Below are positions 17,228 to 26,140 of a DNA stretch of 64,000 nt, piece after piece. Source of the stretch: a virus; IMG/VR virus record IMGVR_UViG_3300044761_000059, positions 1-64,000 of that record; one strand, 5' to 3'. Under the pieces are notes generated by a model that was not told the DNA's origin, ran no database searches, and saw nothing but the letters and a program-made list of their open reading frames with translations. The first letter of the stretch is position 1; every line of letters begins with the position of its first letter. The translations under genes and the position numbers were made by a program.

Positions 17228-18033
17228 GACGCGCCCACCACCTGGGCGACTTTTCCCAGCCGCTCCGGATCCGGTGGCTCGTGCCGGTACTCGAGCGTCG
17301 GGTGCTCCCGCCGCCAGAGGAGTTCTGCAGCCGGCTTGAGCAGCTCCGGGGGCATGACCATCTCCGCCATGTCCCCATAGTCCTGCAGGAGGATCGCCGC
17401 TTCCCGGACCCGCTGGGCCGTGAAGACGCCCTCGTCGTAGTAGGCGTTCCCCTCCCCCCAGCGGTCCCGGTCCTTCTGCTGCCAGGGCGGCTTGTCGTCC
17501 CGGAGGAAGGGTTCCTTGCTGTGCCGGACCGTGGCGCCCCCGCAGAGTACCAGCCGGTACCCGGCCGCCCGGCACTGGAGGCACATGGCCAGGTCGTCCA
17601 GGAAGGTGATCCGCGGGTCGCACCGGGGTTCCCACGCGAGGTTGTAGAGCATGCAGAACCCGAAGAGGTTCGGGGCCTCGATGATCCGGCCCTTCGCCTG
17701 GGGGTTTAGGATGGTCGCCCCGTCCTTGCTCTCCAGTGGGTTCACGATCCCGGCCCCGTCCACATGGAGGGCGGTGTTGACCAGCGCCTTCAGCCACCCC
17801 GCCTGGATGATTTCCGTGTCATCCTCCAGGACGCAGCAGAAGGGGGCGTTCCGCAAGCGGGCGGACACGAAGAGGCGCTGACGCTTCTCGGTCTTGGTGA
17901 ATTCCTCCCCGATCTCGAACTGCATCACGGCCGGGATCCCCGGGTCCACCTTGGTGAGCGACTCGACCAGGCGCTTCAGGAGGGGGTTCCGGTCGGGGCC
18001 GTGCCGGGAGACCGCGCCGACGAGGACGTGCAT
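17224..18033 (-). CDS. Glycosyltransferase, GT2-like
   Basis: A 269-residue protein beginning MHVLVGAVSRHGPDRN with a central FCCVLEDDTEIIQAGWLKAL, the acidic metal-binding motif and following helix of GT-A enzymes, and a later FLDDLAMCLQCRAAGYRLV segment that matches the region near the catalytic base. It overlaps the upstream methyltransferase by TGATG. Sugar and acceptor are unknown. Confidence 0.75.
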   Translation of the reverse strand: MHVLVGAVSRHGPDRNPLLKRLVESLTKVDPGIPAVMQFEIGEEFTKTEKRQRLFVSARLRNAPFCCVLEDDTEIIQAGWLKALVNTALHVDGAGIVNPLESKDGATILNPQAKGRIIEAPNLFGFCMLYNLAWEPRCDPRITFLDDLAMCLQCRAAGYRLVLCGGATVRHSKEPFLRDDKPPWQQKDRDRWGEGNAYYDEGVFTAQRVREAAILLQDYGDMAEMVMPPELLKPAAELLWRREHPTLEYRHEPPDPERLGKVAQVVGAS

Positions 18034-18701
18034 CAGAAGACCTCCGTGAGGACGCTCTCGGCCGGGATCTCCATGGTGGCGAAGAGCGCGACCTCGATCG
18101 CGGTGATCAGCCGGGCGGCGTCCCCGGGCGGGCAATGGACCGTGAAGTGCGAACTGCCGAGCAGGCGGAAGCCCTTCCGGCCCTCGAAGGGCGGGTTGTC
18201 GTGCCGGACGACGACGGCGTGCGGCTTCGCGTAGCGGATGTCGGCGGGCCCGTCGCAGAAGAGGAGATCGGCGAGGTCGCCCTCGAGCGCGGGGCCGAGC
18301 TCGGAGGCCTCGCCGCGCCAGTAGTGGAGATTCGACAACTCCATCCGCTCCGAAAGCGATAGGACCGCCGCCCAGCCGGCGTCTTTCGTCCCCCCCTCAC
18401 TGTAATCGTCGATCGAGTAGACCGCGGCCTCGGGTGCCCCGCCGGCGAGCCAGAGCGCGGAGTACCCGGTCCCCGAATACATCTCCACGATCACCTCGGG
18501 CCGGAGCTCGCGCGCGAGCGCGTAGAGGGCCACGCCCTCGGCCTTGAAGATGGAGATCGGCGACCCGAAGCCGGGGACCACGTAGCGGGGGCCCATCCAG
18601 GGCTGCCGCCCGGGGAGCTCCCGGGGATGCTCCTCCCGCGCCACGAGGATCCCCTCCACGGCCCTGTCCACCCGCTCCATGAAGGCCAGGAGGTCCTTCA
18701 C
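18033..18701 (-). CDS. SAM-dependent methyltransferase-like protein
   Basis: A 222-residue protein with EVIVEMYSGTGYSALWLAGG, a Rossmann motif I variant, YSIDDYSEG after strand 2, and DLLFCDGPADIRYAKPHAVVV after strand 4, as in the Methyltransf_24 or O-methyltransferase group. GTG overlaps the nucleotidyltransferase stop as GTGA. Possibly methylates a sugar or lipid in the island. Fold call good, substrate not known. Confidence 0.7.
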   Translation of the reverse strand: MKDLLAFMERVDRAVEGILVAREEHPRELPGRQPWMGPRYVVPGFGSPISIFKAEGVALYALARELRPEVIVEMYSGTGYSALWLAGGAPEAAVYSIDDYSEGGTKDAGWAAVLSLSERMELSNLHYWRGEASELGPALEGDLADLLFCDGPADIRYAKPHAVVVRHDNPPFEGRKGFRLLGSSHFTVHCPPGDAARLITAIEVALFATMEIPAESVLTEVF

Positions 18702-19447
18702 ACTCGCTCCACAGCCCACGGCGCCCGGATCGCGCCCTCCTGGACCGCCGTCAACATGCCGCCGAAGGCCTCGACGTCCTCCGGCGTCCCGAGACCGTAG
18801 AAGCACTCGGCCTCGACGGCCTTGACCTTCGCCTGGTACCGCTCGATCAGCTCGTTGTAGCTGGGTGCCAGGTAGAACTCCCCCTTCGTCCGGTGGTTCT
18901 GGGCGATCAGGATGCAGCAGGCGTCCACCAGGTCCTGGGCGCGCCGCCACCAGTAAAAGCCGACGGTGGCCTGGTTGGAGATCGCCTGCTTCTCCCGGAC
19001 CTCAGTCACCCATCCATCCACCTCGCGGACGTAGCTCCAGCGCTCCCCCTCGCCGCGGAAGGTGAGGATGTACCCGTCCCACCGCTCCGCGAGCGCCTGC
19101 TCCTGCAGCGCCTCCAGGTCCGCCTGGAACCACTGATCGGCGTTCATCACGGCCACGGGCTCCTCCGGCGGGAGGGCAAGCGCTACGGCCAGCACGGTGC
19201 AGGCCGCTCCCTGGGTCGGCCCCGGGAGGAAGCTGAAGCGCGCGGTGCCCGGCCGCGGGAAGAAGCGCTCGACCAGAAGCCGGTGCTCGTCCAGCGCCAC
19301 GGGATGGATCTGCCACCAAGGAGGGACCGGCTCCAGCGCCCACTCGATCATGGACTTGCCGCCGATCCGGATGAACGGCTTCGGGGTCGTGTAGCCCGCC
19401 TCGCGGAAGCGTTTGCCAGCGCCGGCCATGGGGATGATCAGGTGCAT
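18698..19447 (-). CDS. Sugar nucleotidyltransferase
   Basis: A 249-residue protein with the N-terminal nucleotide-binding signature MAGAGKRFREAGYTTPKPF, then GGKSMIEWAL and AVMNADQWFQADL where the metal-binding Asp lies. Family members join a sugar-1-phosphate to NTP, giving the activated donor used by glycosyltransferases. It sits next to the HAD phosphatase and four glycosyltransferase domains. The sugar cannot be told from sequence. Confidence 0.85.
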   Translation of the reverse strand: MHLIIPMAGAGKRFREAGYTTPKPFIRIGGKSMIEWALEPVPPWWQIHPVALDEHRLLVERFFPRPGTARFSFLPGPTQGAACTVLAVALALPPEEPVAVMNADQWFQADLEALQEQALAERWDGYILTFRGEGERWSYVREVDGWVTEVREKQAISNQATVGFYWWRRAQDLVDACCILIAQNHRTKGEFYLAPSYNELIERYQAKVKAVEAECFYGLGTPEDVEAFGGMLTAVQEGAIRAPWAVERV

Positions 19448-20080
19448 TCAGGCTCCCCTCCCTGCGGGCAGCCCCTCCATGATGGCCGGCAGGAGGGCCC
19501 GCGTGACCTCCCACGGCCCGGTCACGGCGATCAGCCGGCACCCCGCGGCGAGCGCCGCCTGCTGCCCCGGGGGCGAGTCCTCCACGACGGTCATCAGGAG
19601 CGGGTCCACCCCCAGGCGCGCCGCCGCCACCTGGTAGATCTCCGGGTGGGGCTTCGGCCGTCGGACGTCCTCGTTCGAGAGGACGAACTCCACGAAGGGG
19701 AAGATGCCCGCCAGGTCCACCATCAGCTCCACGCTCTGCCGGACCGCGTTGCTGCAGACGCACATCCGGACCCCGGCCCCTTTCAGGCCCCGGAGGAGCG
19801 CCACCTTCTCCGGGTCGGGCTTGCAGGCCCCGAGGATCGCCTCCAGGGTGAACCGCTGCTTTTCGGCCGCAATCCCGGGCACGTCCTCCTCCCGGATCCG
19901 CCGGGCCTTCACCAGCGCGGCCAGCTTCACCCGGGTCGGGAGGCCCTTCGCCCAGGCCACGTGCTCCTCCATGCTGATCGTGGTCCCCCGCGGCTGCAGG
20001 GCCCGGTTCAGCGCGATCCGGTGGGGGGCGTCCATGTCCACCAGCACCCCGTCCAGGTCCCATGCGAGGTGCTGGGTCAC
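19448..20080 (-). CDS. HAD-superfamily phosphatase
   Basis: A 210-residue protein of the beta-phosphoglucomutase / phosphoglycolate phosphatase type: WDLDGVLVD with Asp8 and Asp10, a helical cap to about residue 85, VCSNA motif II, KPHPEIY with the motif III Lys, and VEDSPPG motif IV. It may remove phosphate from a sugar phosphate in the island's pathway. GTG start just after the preceding stop. Confidence 0.85.
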   Translation of the reverse strand: MTQHLAWDLDGVLVDMDAPHRIALNRALQPRGTTISMEEHVAWAKGLPTRVKLAALVKARRIREEDVPGIAAEKQRFTLEAILGACKPDPEKVALLRGLKGAGVRMCVCSNAVRQSVELMVDLAGIFPFVEFVLSNEDVRRPKPHPEIYQVAAARLGVDPLLMTVVEDSPPGQQAALAAGCRLIAVTGPWEVTRALLPAIMEGLPAGRGA

Positions 20081-20081
20081 T

Positions 20082-20420
20082 TCACGACTCCCCCTCGAGG
20101 GGCGGCCTCCGCGCCTTGATGGCCCGCACCACGTCCCGATCCGTGGGCGCGGTCTTCCCCGCGGGGGCGTGCTCGCATGGCCAGCAGAACCTCCCGCGGT
20201 TCGCCTCTCGCAGCCGGCATCCGCAGCGGTCGCACCGTCCAGGGATCCTGGGCGGCGGCGGCGGCTGCTTCGGAGCCGGCCCCGGCGTCGTCCGCCGGGA
20301 CTTCAGGGGCGTGTCGATCGGCCGGTCGAGGCGCGCCCGCTGGTAGTGTCCCGAACAGAGGCCCGTCAGGTACTGCTTGCGCGGGCATCCACCCGGGACT
20401 GGGGCCTTGCACGGCTTCAC
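20082..20420 (-). CDS. Cys-rich protein with two zinc sites
   Basis: A 112-residue protein. The first 30 residues hold CKAPVPGGCPRKQYLTGLC and GHY, a pattern seen in phage HNH-associated zinc modules. A Pro-rich linker follows, then RCDRCGCRLR and FCWPCEH form a second Cys4 site. GTG start. No known function. It could bind nucleic acid. Confidence 0.6.
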   Translation of the reverse strand: MKPCKAPVPGGCPRKQYLTGLCSGHYQRARLDRPIDTPLKSRRTTPGPAPKQPPPPPRIPGRCDRCGCRLREANRGRFCWPCEHAPAGKTAPTDRDVVRAIKARRPPLEGES

Positions 20421-20429
20421 CCTCGCCGC

Positions 20430-21233
20430 TCACGGGCCCGGCCGCCGGCGTGCGTGGACCCACAGCCACCCATCCGGCCGCCCGCGCTCGCGCCGATCCC
20501 AGGACACTGCCGTCGTATCCATCTCCGTCCGCCAGACCTTCTGCTGGGCGAAGCCGACCAGGGGGAGGTAGGCCCCGATCTCTTCCTCATTGCAGACGAC
20601 GTCCCCCGGCCCGGCGTAGGAGCTCGGGTCCCCCCGTTCGAACCATCGGACGTGCTTCCCTGAGTCGTCCGCGTTCAGTTGGACCAGCAGCCGGCCTTCC
20701 GGCCGGAGCACCCGGGCGAACTCCTGGAAGTAGCGGTGCCGGACGGGGAAGAACTGGAGGTGCTGCAGGGCGATCGTGGAGACCACCGCGTCGAAGGACT
20801 CGGGCGGGAAGGGCAGGCTTCCGTCGCCGGGGATGGCCACGAAGGTCGCCCCCGGCACGATCTGGGTCGCCCGGGCCAGGGCGATCCGGCTCACGTCCAC
20901 CCCGACAACGTGCCCAGCCTTCCCGATGTCGGAGTCCACGGTATGCAGGGCGAGTGCTGTGATCCGGCCGATACCGCAGGCGAAGTCGAGCACTCGGTCC
21001 CCGAACCTAAGCTCGTGGAGGGCCGGCTGGACCACCAGGTGGTGGAGCGCCATTTGTCCCGGCAAGTTCCCGACTAGGTTCTCCGTCGGGATGGCCTCGC
21101 AGTACTCCCGGCAGGCGCGTGCGTAGCCCTGGATCTCCGCGTCGGTCGTCCTGGCGAGCAGGTCCACCTGGTCGGCGGTCACGGCCATAGCGTTCCGGGC
21201 CATCATCCTCTCGGCCACCTCCTCCAGCCTCAT
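20430..21233 (-). CDS. Methyltransf_11-type methyltransferase
   Basis: A 267-residue class I methyltransferase. Motif I is VLDFACGIGRITALAL, then HVVGVDVSRIALARA with the acidic residue that binds the SAM ribose, PPESFDAVVSTIALQHL as motif IV and VLRPEGRLLVQ as motif V-VI. The N-terminal 70 residues are helical. It overlaps the neighbour gene by ATGA and so is part of the island operon. Substrate unknown. Confidence 0.85.
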   Translation of the reverse strand: MRLEEVAERMMARNAMAVTADQVDLLARTTDAEIQGYARACREYCEAIPTENLVGNLPGQMALHHLVVQPALHELRFGDRVLDFACGIGRITALALHTVDSDIGKAGHVVGVDVSRIALARATQIVPGATFVAIPGDGSLPFPPESFDAVVSTIALQHLQFFPVRHRYFQEFARVLRPEGRLLVQLNADDSGKHVRWFERGDPSSYAGPGDVVCNEEEIGAYLPLVGFAQQKVWRTEMDTTAVSWDRRERGRPDGWLWVHARRRPGP

Positions 21234-21841
21234 GGGCGCCTCGTCCACCAGAGCTGGTCGGGGCCCAGTTCCGGCATGGGCCAGCGGAGCGCGGTCAGCA
21301 CCGCCCCCACGGCCTCCTGGACCTCCCCGATGCCCCAGTTGTGCCCGCAGAGGATCCCCCGGGGCTTCACGATGGCGTGCCAGGCGGCCACGTCGGCGGC
21401 CACGGCCGCCCGGGAATGGTCGGCGTCCAGGAAGACCAGATCGGCCGAGAGCTCGGCCATCGCCTGGGCCGCCTCGAGGCTACGCCCCTGGACGGCCACG
21501 ATCCGACCACCCAGGGCTATGGTCGCCCGGGCCACCTGGTGGGCGTAGCAGTCGAGGGTCCCCTCCCGCTTCCCCCCGATCCGGCCCAGCTGGCCCCCCT
21601 CCTGGACCCAGCGGTCGCTGGCCCGGAAGGTGTCCACGGCCAGGACGGTCGGCCCGGCCATGGCCATGGCGCACGCGGTCCACCCGCACCAGGCCCCGAC
21701 GTCCACGCAGAGCCCCGTGTCGCTGATCTCCAGCGCCCGGGCGTGCAGCCAGGCTGCGGTCTCCGACCCGCTCAACCGGCGCTCCTCCGGGAAGAGGGCC
21801 TGGAGGAGTTCCAGAGCGGTCGCTTGGGCCGGCTGGATCAT
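21230..21841 (-). CDS. Methyltransf_24-type methyltransferase
   Basis: A 203-residue protein. CVDVGAWCGWTACAMAMAG is motif I, VLAVDTFRASD follows strand 2, DLVFLDADHSRAAVAADV is motif IV with its DxDH, and VKPRGILCGHNW completes the core. Members methylate sugars or small molecules. The start at 21841 overlaps the upstream stop as ATGA, though an ATG four codons earlier is also possible. Confidence 0.8.
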   Translation of the reverse strand: MIQPAQATALELLQALFPEERRLSGSETAAWLHARALEISDTGLCVDVGAWCGWTACAMAMAGPTVLAVDTFRASDRWVQEGGQLGRIGGKREGTLDCYAHQVARATIALGGRIVAVQGRSLEAAQAMAELSADLVFLDADHSRAAVAADVAAWHAIVKPRGILCGHNWGIGEVQEAVGAVLTALRWPMPELGPDQLWWTRRP

Positions 21842-22530
21842 GGCCCCCACCATGGGTCCACGGGTTCCAGGGCGCCGCCGCCCTGCAGGGCCTCCAGGAG
21901 GTGCGGGAAGTCGGTGCAGATCCCGTCGGCTTCCCCCCACGCCTTCCAGAGCCCCAGGTCCAGGGGCCGCCCGTGTAGCTCCGGGCTCACCACGTAGGCG
22001 GACTTTCCGGCGGCGTGGACGGTCCGGATCGTGTCGGCCGTGACCCAGTCCCGCTCGAAGGCGTCCAGCCAGACGCCCTGGCCGATCGCGGACAGGGCGA
22101 GGTACAGGGGCTCGTCCTCCCGGTCAGAGGCCCGCGTCATGATCCCGGGGCACTCGATATTCACCATGTACTTGCCCGTGTCCATCGGCCCGCAGTCGGT
22201 CCCCTCGAGCATCAGCTCATGATCGAAAACGACGGAACGGTCAGCCATCCCGTGCCTCCGAATGAACTCCACGAGAGGTTCTGCTGCGCTGACAATCTTC
22301 AGGTTCCACGCCAGGAGGGGCGCCGTGAAGAGCGAGGTCATCTCCGCGCTCAGGAGCAGGGTCGGGTCCCCTGGTTCGTGCTGGATCACGAGGTCCTTGC
22401 CTCCCCAGAGGCGGATGTCGAGCTCGATCCCGTAGCCCGCCTTCACCGCGGCCCAGAAGGCGTTCGAGTTGTTCTGGTGCTTCGTCTCCGGCCACCAGAG
22501 CCCGCGGTGCGCGATCGGGAGCGGAGACAT
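21838..22530 (-). CDS. Glycerophosphodiesterase-like protein
   Basis: A 230-residue protein with PIAHRGLWW (His of the HRG motif), NAFWAAVKAGYGIELDIRL (Glu-x-Asp of the metal site) and later GEADGICTDFPHLL, the GDPD TIM-barrel pattern. The family cleaves glycerophosphodiesters. In a phage it might act on teichoic or lipid-linked glycerol phosphates or on a glycan. It is the first gene after the capsid gene and its own ribosome site is AGAGGAAAC. Confidence 0.75.
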   Translation of the reverse strand: MSPLPIAHRGLWWPETKHQNNSNAFWAAVKAGYGIELDIRLWGGKDLVIQHEPGDPTLLLSAEMTSLFTAPLLAWNLKIVSAAEPLVEFIRRHGMADRSVVFDHELMLEGTDCGPMDTGKYMVNIECPGIMTRASDREDEPLYLALSAIGQGVWLDAFERDWVTADTIRTVHAAGKSAYVVSPELHGRPLDLGLWKAWGEADGICTDFPHLLEALQGGGALEPVDPWWGP

Positions 22531-22697
22531 GCGGTTTCCTCTTAGCGTCTGCCGGGCCCACGGGCGGGACCGTAGGCCGGGACCACCCGCGGGGGATCCG
22601 GCAGACCCTGCTGGCCCGGCGGGCAGACCTGAAGGCCAGGGCACCCCGGCGGACCGGCAGGCTTGTTGGCTTGCGAACTGGCTAGTCGGTTAGCTAA
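22531..22697 (-). other. Intergenic region after the capsid gene
   Basis: This 167-base gap starts with an inverted repeat, GGCTAGT and ACTAGCC around a 10-base centre, overlapping the capsid stop. The rest reads in one minus frame as a short collagen-like run (AGPAGSAGS) joined in frame to the next gene, but without a ribosome site. No poly-T terminator and no clear promoter are visible. Confidence 0.4.
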
Positions 22698-23705
22698 CTA
22701 GCCCGTGGTCACCGACGCAAGAATCGTGGCGAGCTTGTTCGACACGATCTTTTCGTCCTGGTAGTACCCGACCTCCATCATCTCGCCCTTGAGCACCTTG
22801 TCGTACCCGAGGTCCTCCACGGCCATGTCCGGGATCCCCGGCCGGCGCCACCGGAAGGAGTAGCCGTAGGCCGGCGTTTCCTTCGACGCCCGCTCCGGGG
22901 AGTAGTACACGAGCACGTGCGGCCCCCAGATGTCCGCCAGGGTCATGGAGAGCCCCTCGGCGGCGGTGTTCCGCATGACCCCGCCGATGTCGACGGAGCT
23001 GAAGTCGAAGAGCTGACCGACCTGGGGCAAGGTCACTAAGCCGGCTCCGGCCCCTCCACCGGCGGCCGGGAAGAGGAGCGTTCTGACGTTCGCGTTCCGG
23101 CGGAAGTCCTTCCACGCCTTCCAGCCGAAGACTGCCCGGTTCGGCCGGTACCCGGTGACGTCGCGCACCCGCTCGATCGCCAGGTCGATGTCCTTGATCG
23201 GGTCGGCGTTGGTCCGGTCATTCCAGGTGCTGCTCACCAGCGCGAAGGTGTTCACGTTGCTGGTGTTGACCACGATCCCCGCCACCCGGTTCTCCCAGTC
23301 CAGGTTGAGCAGGTCCTTCAGGAAGCGGGACTTGTTCTCCCGCAGGGCCAGCACCTCGTCCGCGTTCACCGCGTCCTCGAGGCTGACCCCGGTGGCCAGC
23401 GCGTAGTTGCGGCAGAAGAAGGTCGCGCTGGCGACGTTCAGGTCCACCCGCTTGGCGGCGGTCAGCGGGGCGCGAACCGTGTTCGGGATCCGCCAGAGGT
23501 CTCCCTGCGTGAACTCGAAGTACAGATCGGACTGCTTCCCGACCGGCACCTCCGGGAAGATCCGGTCGGCGATGAACCCGCCGGGCCGGTAGTTGATCAG
23601 GATGTTGCTGAGCGGGCCGTCGATGTGCAGGTCCCGCCCCGTCGCGTCGTACCGGCGCAGCTCGGTGATCGAGCCGTCCGGGTTCACGAGCTTCACGACT
23701 CGCAT
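22698..23705 (-). CDS. Major capsid protein
   Basis: A 335-residue protein placed after the protease/scaffold and decoration genes. It has GGFIADRIFPEVPVGKQSD and FTQGDLWRIPNT near the start, typical of a group of HK97-fold major capsid proteins, then PNRAVFGWKAWKDFR and a C-terminal segment with SPERASKETPAYGYSFRW. Length and order fit. No cleavage site was determined. ATG start, two-gene spacing of 38 bases. Confidence 0.85.
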   Translation of the reverse strand: MRVVKLVNPDGSITELRRYDATGRDLHIDGPLSNILINYRPGGFIADRIFPEVPVGKQSDLYFEFTQGDLWRIPNTVRAPLTAAKRVDLNVASATFFCRNYALATGVSLEDAVNADEVLALRENKSRFLKDLLNLDWENRVAGIVVNTSNVNTFALVSSTWNDRTNADPIKDIDLAIERVRDVTGYRPNRAVFGWKAWKDFRRNANVRTLLFPAAGGGAGAGLVTLPQVGQLFDFSSVDIGGVMRNTAAEGLSMTLADIWGPHVLVYYSPERASKETPAYGYSFRWRRPGIPDMAVEDLGYDKVLKGEMMEVGYYQDEKIVSNKLATILASVTTG

Positions 23706-23743
23706 CGCTCAGGTCCCTTATCGGCACTCGGCCAGACGGCGGT

Positions 23744-24160
23744 TCAGGCGCTCGCCACCATCGTCGGGTGCGGGAAGGCGTGGATCGTGGCGATCCCGCC
23801 GGATCCCACGGTCACCAGGCTCTGGGCCACCAGCTTGGTGAGCGAGCCCTGGTTCGTCCACAGGGAGGCGTTGAACGTCCCCTTGTTCCCCTTGATGAAG
23901 AACCCCGACTGCACCGTCAGGTAGTCCCCCGGGGCGACGGCGTTGCCCACACGGCCCTTGGTCACCCCGTGGAACGTGAGGGTGCAGTGGTCGTCGAGCT
24001 TGTGCTTTCCCTCCACCACGCCGATGTAGTTGTCGCCGGCGACGTTCGCCAGCACGACCTCGCCGTTGGCGTCAATCGCCACCGGCGCGTACTGGGCCGC
24101 ACTCAGGTCGGCGCCAGCCACCAGCGCGTGGGGCAGGGCGATGATCCCCTTCTCGGCCAT
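23744..24160 (-). CDS. Head decoration-like protein (DUF2190-like)
   Basis: A 138-residue beta-rich protein starting with an ALVAGADLSAAQYAPVAID stretch followed by GEVVLANVAGDNYIGVV and GVTKGRVGNAVAPGDYL, the pattern of DUF2190 proteins that lie between protease and capsid genes and are taken to stabilise the capsid shell. Function is by family and place. Confidence 0.8.
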   Translation of the reverse strand: MAEKGIIALPHALVAGADLSAAQYAPVAIDANGEVVLANVAGDNYIGVVEGKHKLDDHCTLTFHGVTKGRVGNAVAPGDYLTVQSGFFIKGNKGTFNASLWTNQGSLTKLVAQSLVTVGSGGIATIHAFPHPTMVASA

Positions 24161-24213
24161 GTCTGGGTCCTATGGCGCCACTTCGGGCAGTATCAGACGG
24201 TCGGGCTGAGCGC

Positions 24214-26124
24214 CTAGCGCCCCGCCAGTGCGTACCGCTCCTTGAGGTCCTGATCGGCGGCCATGATCGCCTCGAACGCCGCCTTGTACTCCATCTTCGT
24301 CGGGCCGCCGTGTTCGTTCTGGTACTTGACCACCTTCCGGTGGACGTCCGCCTTGATGTCCGCGGTGTCCTCGGCGCCCTCCGCGTGTCCGCTGCCCTCG
24401 CCGCGGGTGAGTTCCTTCTCCACGAACTGCCCCTGCACCGGCAGCTTCCCGTAGAACGCCATGCGGGCCTCGAGCTGCGTCTGCTTGATGTCCTTCCCCT
24501 CGAGCTGGAAGGTGATCACCTTGGCGTCGTCGCAGTGCTCGAGGTCTCGGGTTACCTCCCCGGCCATCGCCGGGACGATCCGCTTCTGGCGGACCAGGTC
24601 CGCCACGAACGTCTTGATCCGGTCGCTCCTGCGGTCCGCCCGGATCTTCCGGTTCTCTTCCTGGAGTTCGGTGAGCTGCTGCTTGAGGGCTGGCAGCTCC
24701 ATCGTGAGGGCGGACTCGTTGGCGCGCTGGCTGGTGAGCTTGGTCTCCAGCTCCGTGACCTTGGCCTTCAACTCCGCGATCTCCTTGTCCTTGGGCTCCA
24801 TCTCACGTGCCCCTTCACCCACTGGGGGATGGGCAGCGCCGGCGGCGCCGGCCGTTTTGCCATGGGCCTTCGCCCCCTGGCCTTCCGATTCCTTGCTCTC
24901 CAGGTACCCGTTGTCGAAGCACCACGTCTTCAGCGAGTTGCACATCGCCCCAGGCTCGTCGGCCGCCTGCCCGACACTCGACTCCATGCACCGGGTCCGG
25001 AACCCCTCCCCCGGGCTGAACTTCGTGCAGAGCCCCTCGCTGAAGCCGGCGTAGAGCTTGGTCGCCGGGTCGTAGGTGACCTTCAGGGCCCGGATCCCCG
25101 CGAAGGCCATCTTCTCCGCGCACGCCGGGCAGGCGCGGGCCACCGCCTCCCGGCTCATCCAGAGCACGAGCCGCTCGTCCTGGCCGTAGCCCCCCTTCTT
25201 GGCCTTGATCGCCGCCTCCTGGGCCTGGGCCTCGCCCTCGGTCGGGTGGCAGCCCAGGGTCTCCCCGCTCCCCTGGGCGATCAGGCACCACTTGTCGCCA
25301 CGCTTCTCGATCGTGTAAGTCCGTGGCGCCTTCTTCTTCTTGCCGCGGGCCGCCTCCGCCTCGCCCTCCTCGACGCCGCCCGGGAAGAGATACGCCTCCC
25401 GCGCCTCGTACAGGTCGCAGATGCCTTCAGCCGCGATCTCCCCGTGGACCAGGGTGCAGGCCCCGACGGCCCCGAGCTCGGCGTTGCCCAGGTAGAAGCG
25501 GCAGGTCCCGCACCGCTCGAGGGTGCCGTCCGAGAGCCGGTAGGCGACGTCCTCCTTGCGCTTCAGCTGCAGGCCGCCCCAAGCCTCGCCCATGTAGGTG
25601 CGGAACTCGTGGCCTGCCTCGTCCTTGCCCTTCGCCTCGAGGCCGAGCTTCTTGTAGAGCGCCTCGATCCCGGCCAGGTCCGTGACGGCCGGGATCTCGG
25701 CCCCCAGGAGCGAGACCGCCTTGAGCACCCGGGGGAAAACGTCCTTGCCCTTCTGGAAGTTCCAATAAATCTCGGCGCTCACCCGGCGGTAGGCGCCCTT
25801 CTTGATGAGGTCGGCCAGCCGCTTGGGCACCTCCATGAAGTCGGCCAGGAGCTTCTTCCCTTGGACCCGGAGGTTCCGCACCCACCCGAAGGCCGGCATC
25901 CCCTCCTTCTTCAGGAGCGCGGCCGTGTCGTCGTCCTCCATGTGCCCGAGCTTGAGCGGCGCCTCGAAGCCGACCTTGTCGGCGGCGCCGACCATCTGCT
26001 CGAGGTCGGCCACGTCGTAGGTGTCGCCGTTGTGGACGCCGGTGGCGAACACCTCGATCCCCAGGATCTCGACGGTCTCCTTCGCCTTGTAGAGCCTGAC
26101 CTTCCCCGCCGCCGCGTTCCCCAT
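24214..26124 (-). CDS. Mu I-like prohead protease with Cys-rich insert and scaffold tail
   Basis: A 636-residue protein. Residues 1-155 match the Mu gpI protease region (APLKLGHMEDDD with a His, AFGWVRNLRVQGKKL, GAYRRVSAEIYWNF with a Ser, LLGAEIPAVTDL). Residues about 200-420 are an insert with many cysteines (ERCGTCRFY, GICDLYE, RACPACAEK and others). About 440-500 is a predicted coiled coil (KDKEIAELKAKVTELETKL) followed by the helical end, as expected for a scaffold. It likely processes the prohead. The insert's role is unknown. Confidence 0.8.
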   Translation of the reverse strand: MGNAAAGKVRLYKAKETVEILGIEVFATGVHNGDTYDVADLEQMVGAADKVGFEAPLKLGHMEDDDTAALLKKEGMPAFGWVRNLRVQGKKLLADFMEVPKRLADLIKKGAYRRVSAEIYWNFQKGKDVFPRVLKAVSLLGAEIPAVTDLAGIEALYKKLGLEAKGKDEAGHEFRTYMGEAWGGLQLKRKEDVAYRLSDGTLERCGTCRFYLGNAELGAVGACTLVHGEIAAEGICDLYEAREAYLFPGGVEEGEAEAARGKKKKAPRTYTIEKRGDKWCLIAQGSGETLGCHPTEGEAQAQEAAIKAKKGGYGQDERLVLWMSREAVARACPACAEKMAFAGIRALKVTYDPATKLYAGFSEGLCTKFSPGEGFRTRCMESSVGQAADEPGAMCNSLKTWCFDNGYLESKESEGQGAKAHGKTAGAAGAAHPPVGEGAREMEPKDKEIAELKAKVTELETKLTSQRANESALTMELPALKQQLTELQEENRKIRADRRSDRIKTFVADLVRQKRIVPAMAGEVTRDLEHCDDAKVITFQLEGKDIKQTQLEARMAFYGKLPVQGQFVEKELTRGEGSGHAEGAEDTADIKADVHRKVVKYQNEHGGPTKMEYKAAFEAIMAADQDLKERYALAGR

Positions 26125-26140
26125 CGTCGAACCCCCGCGA

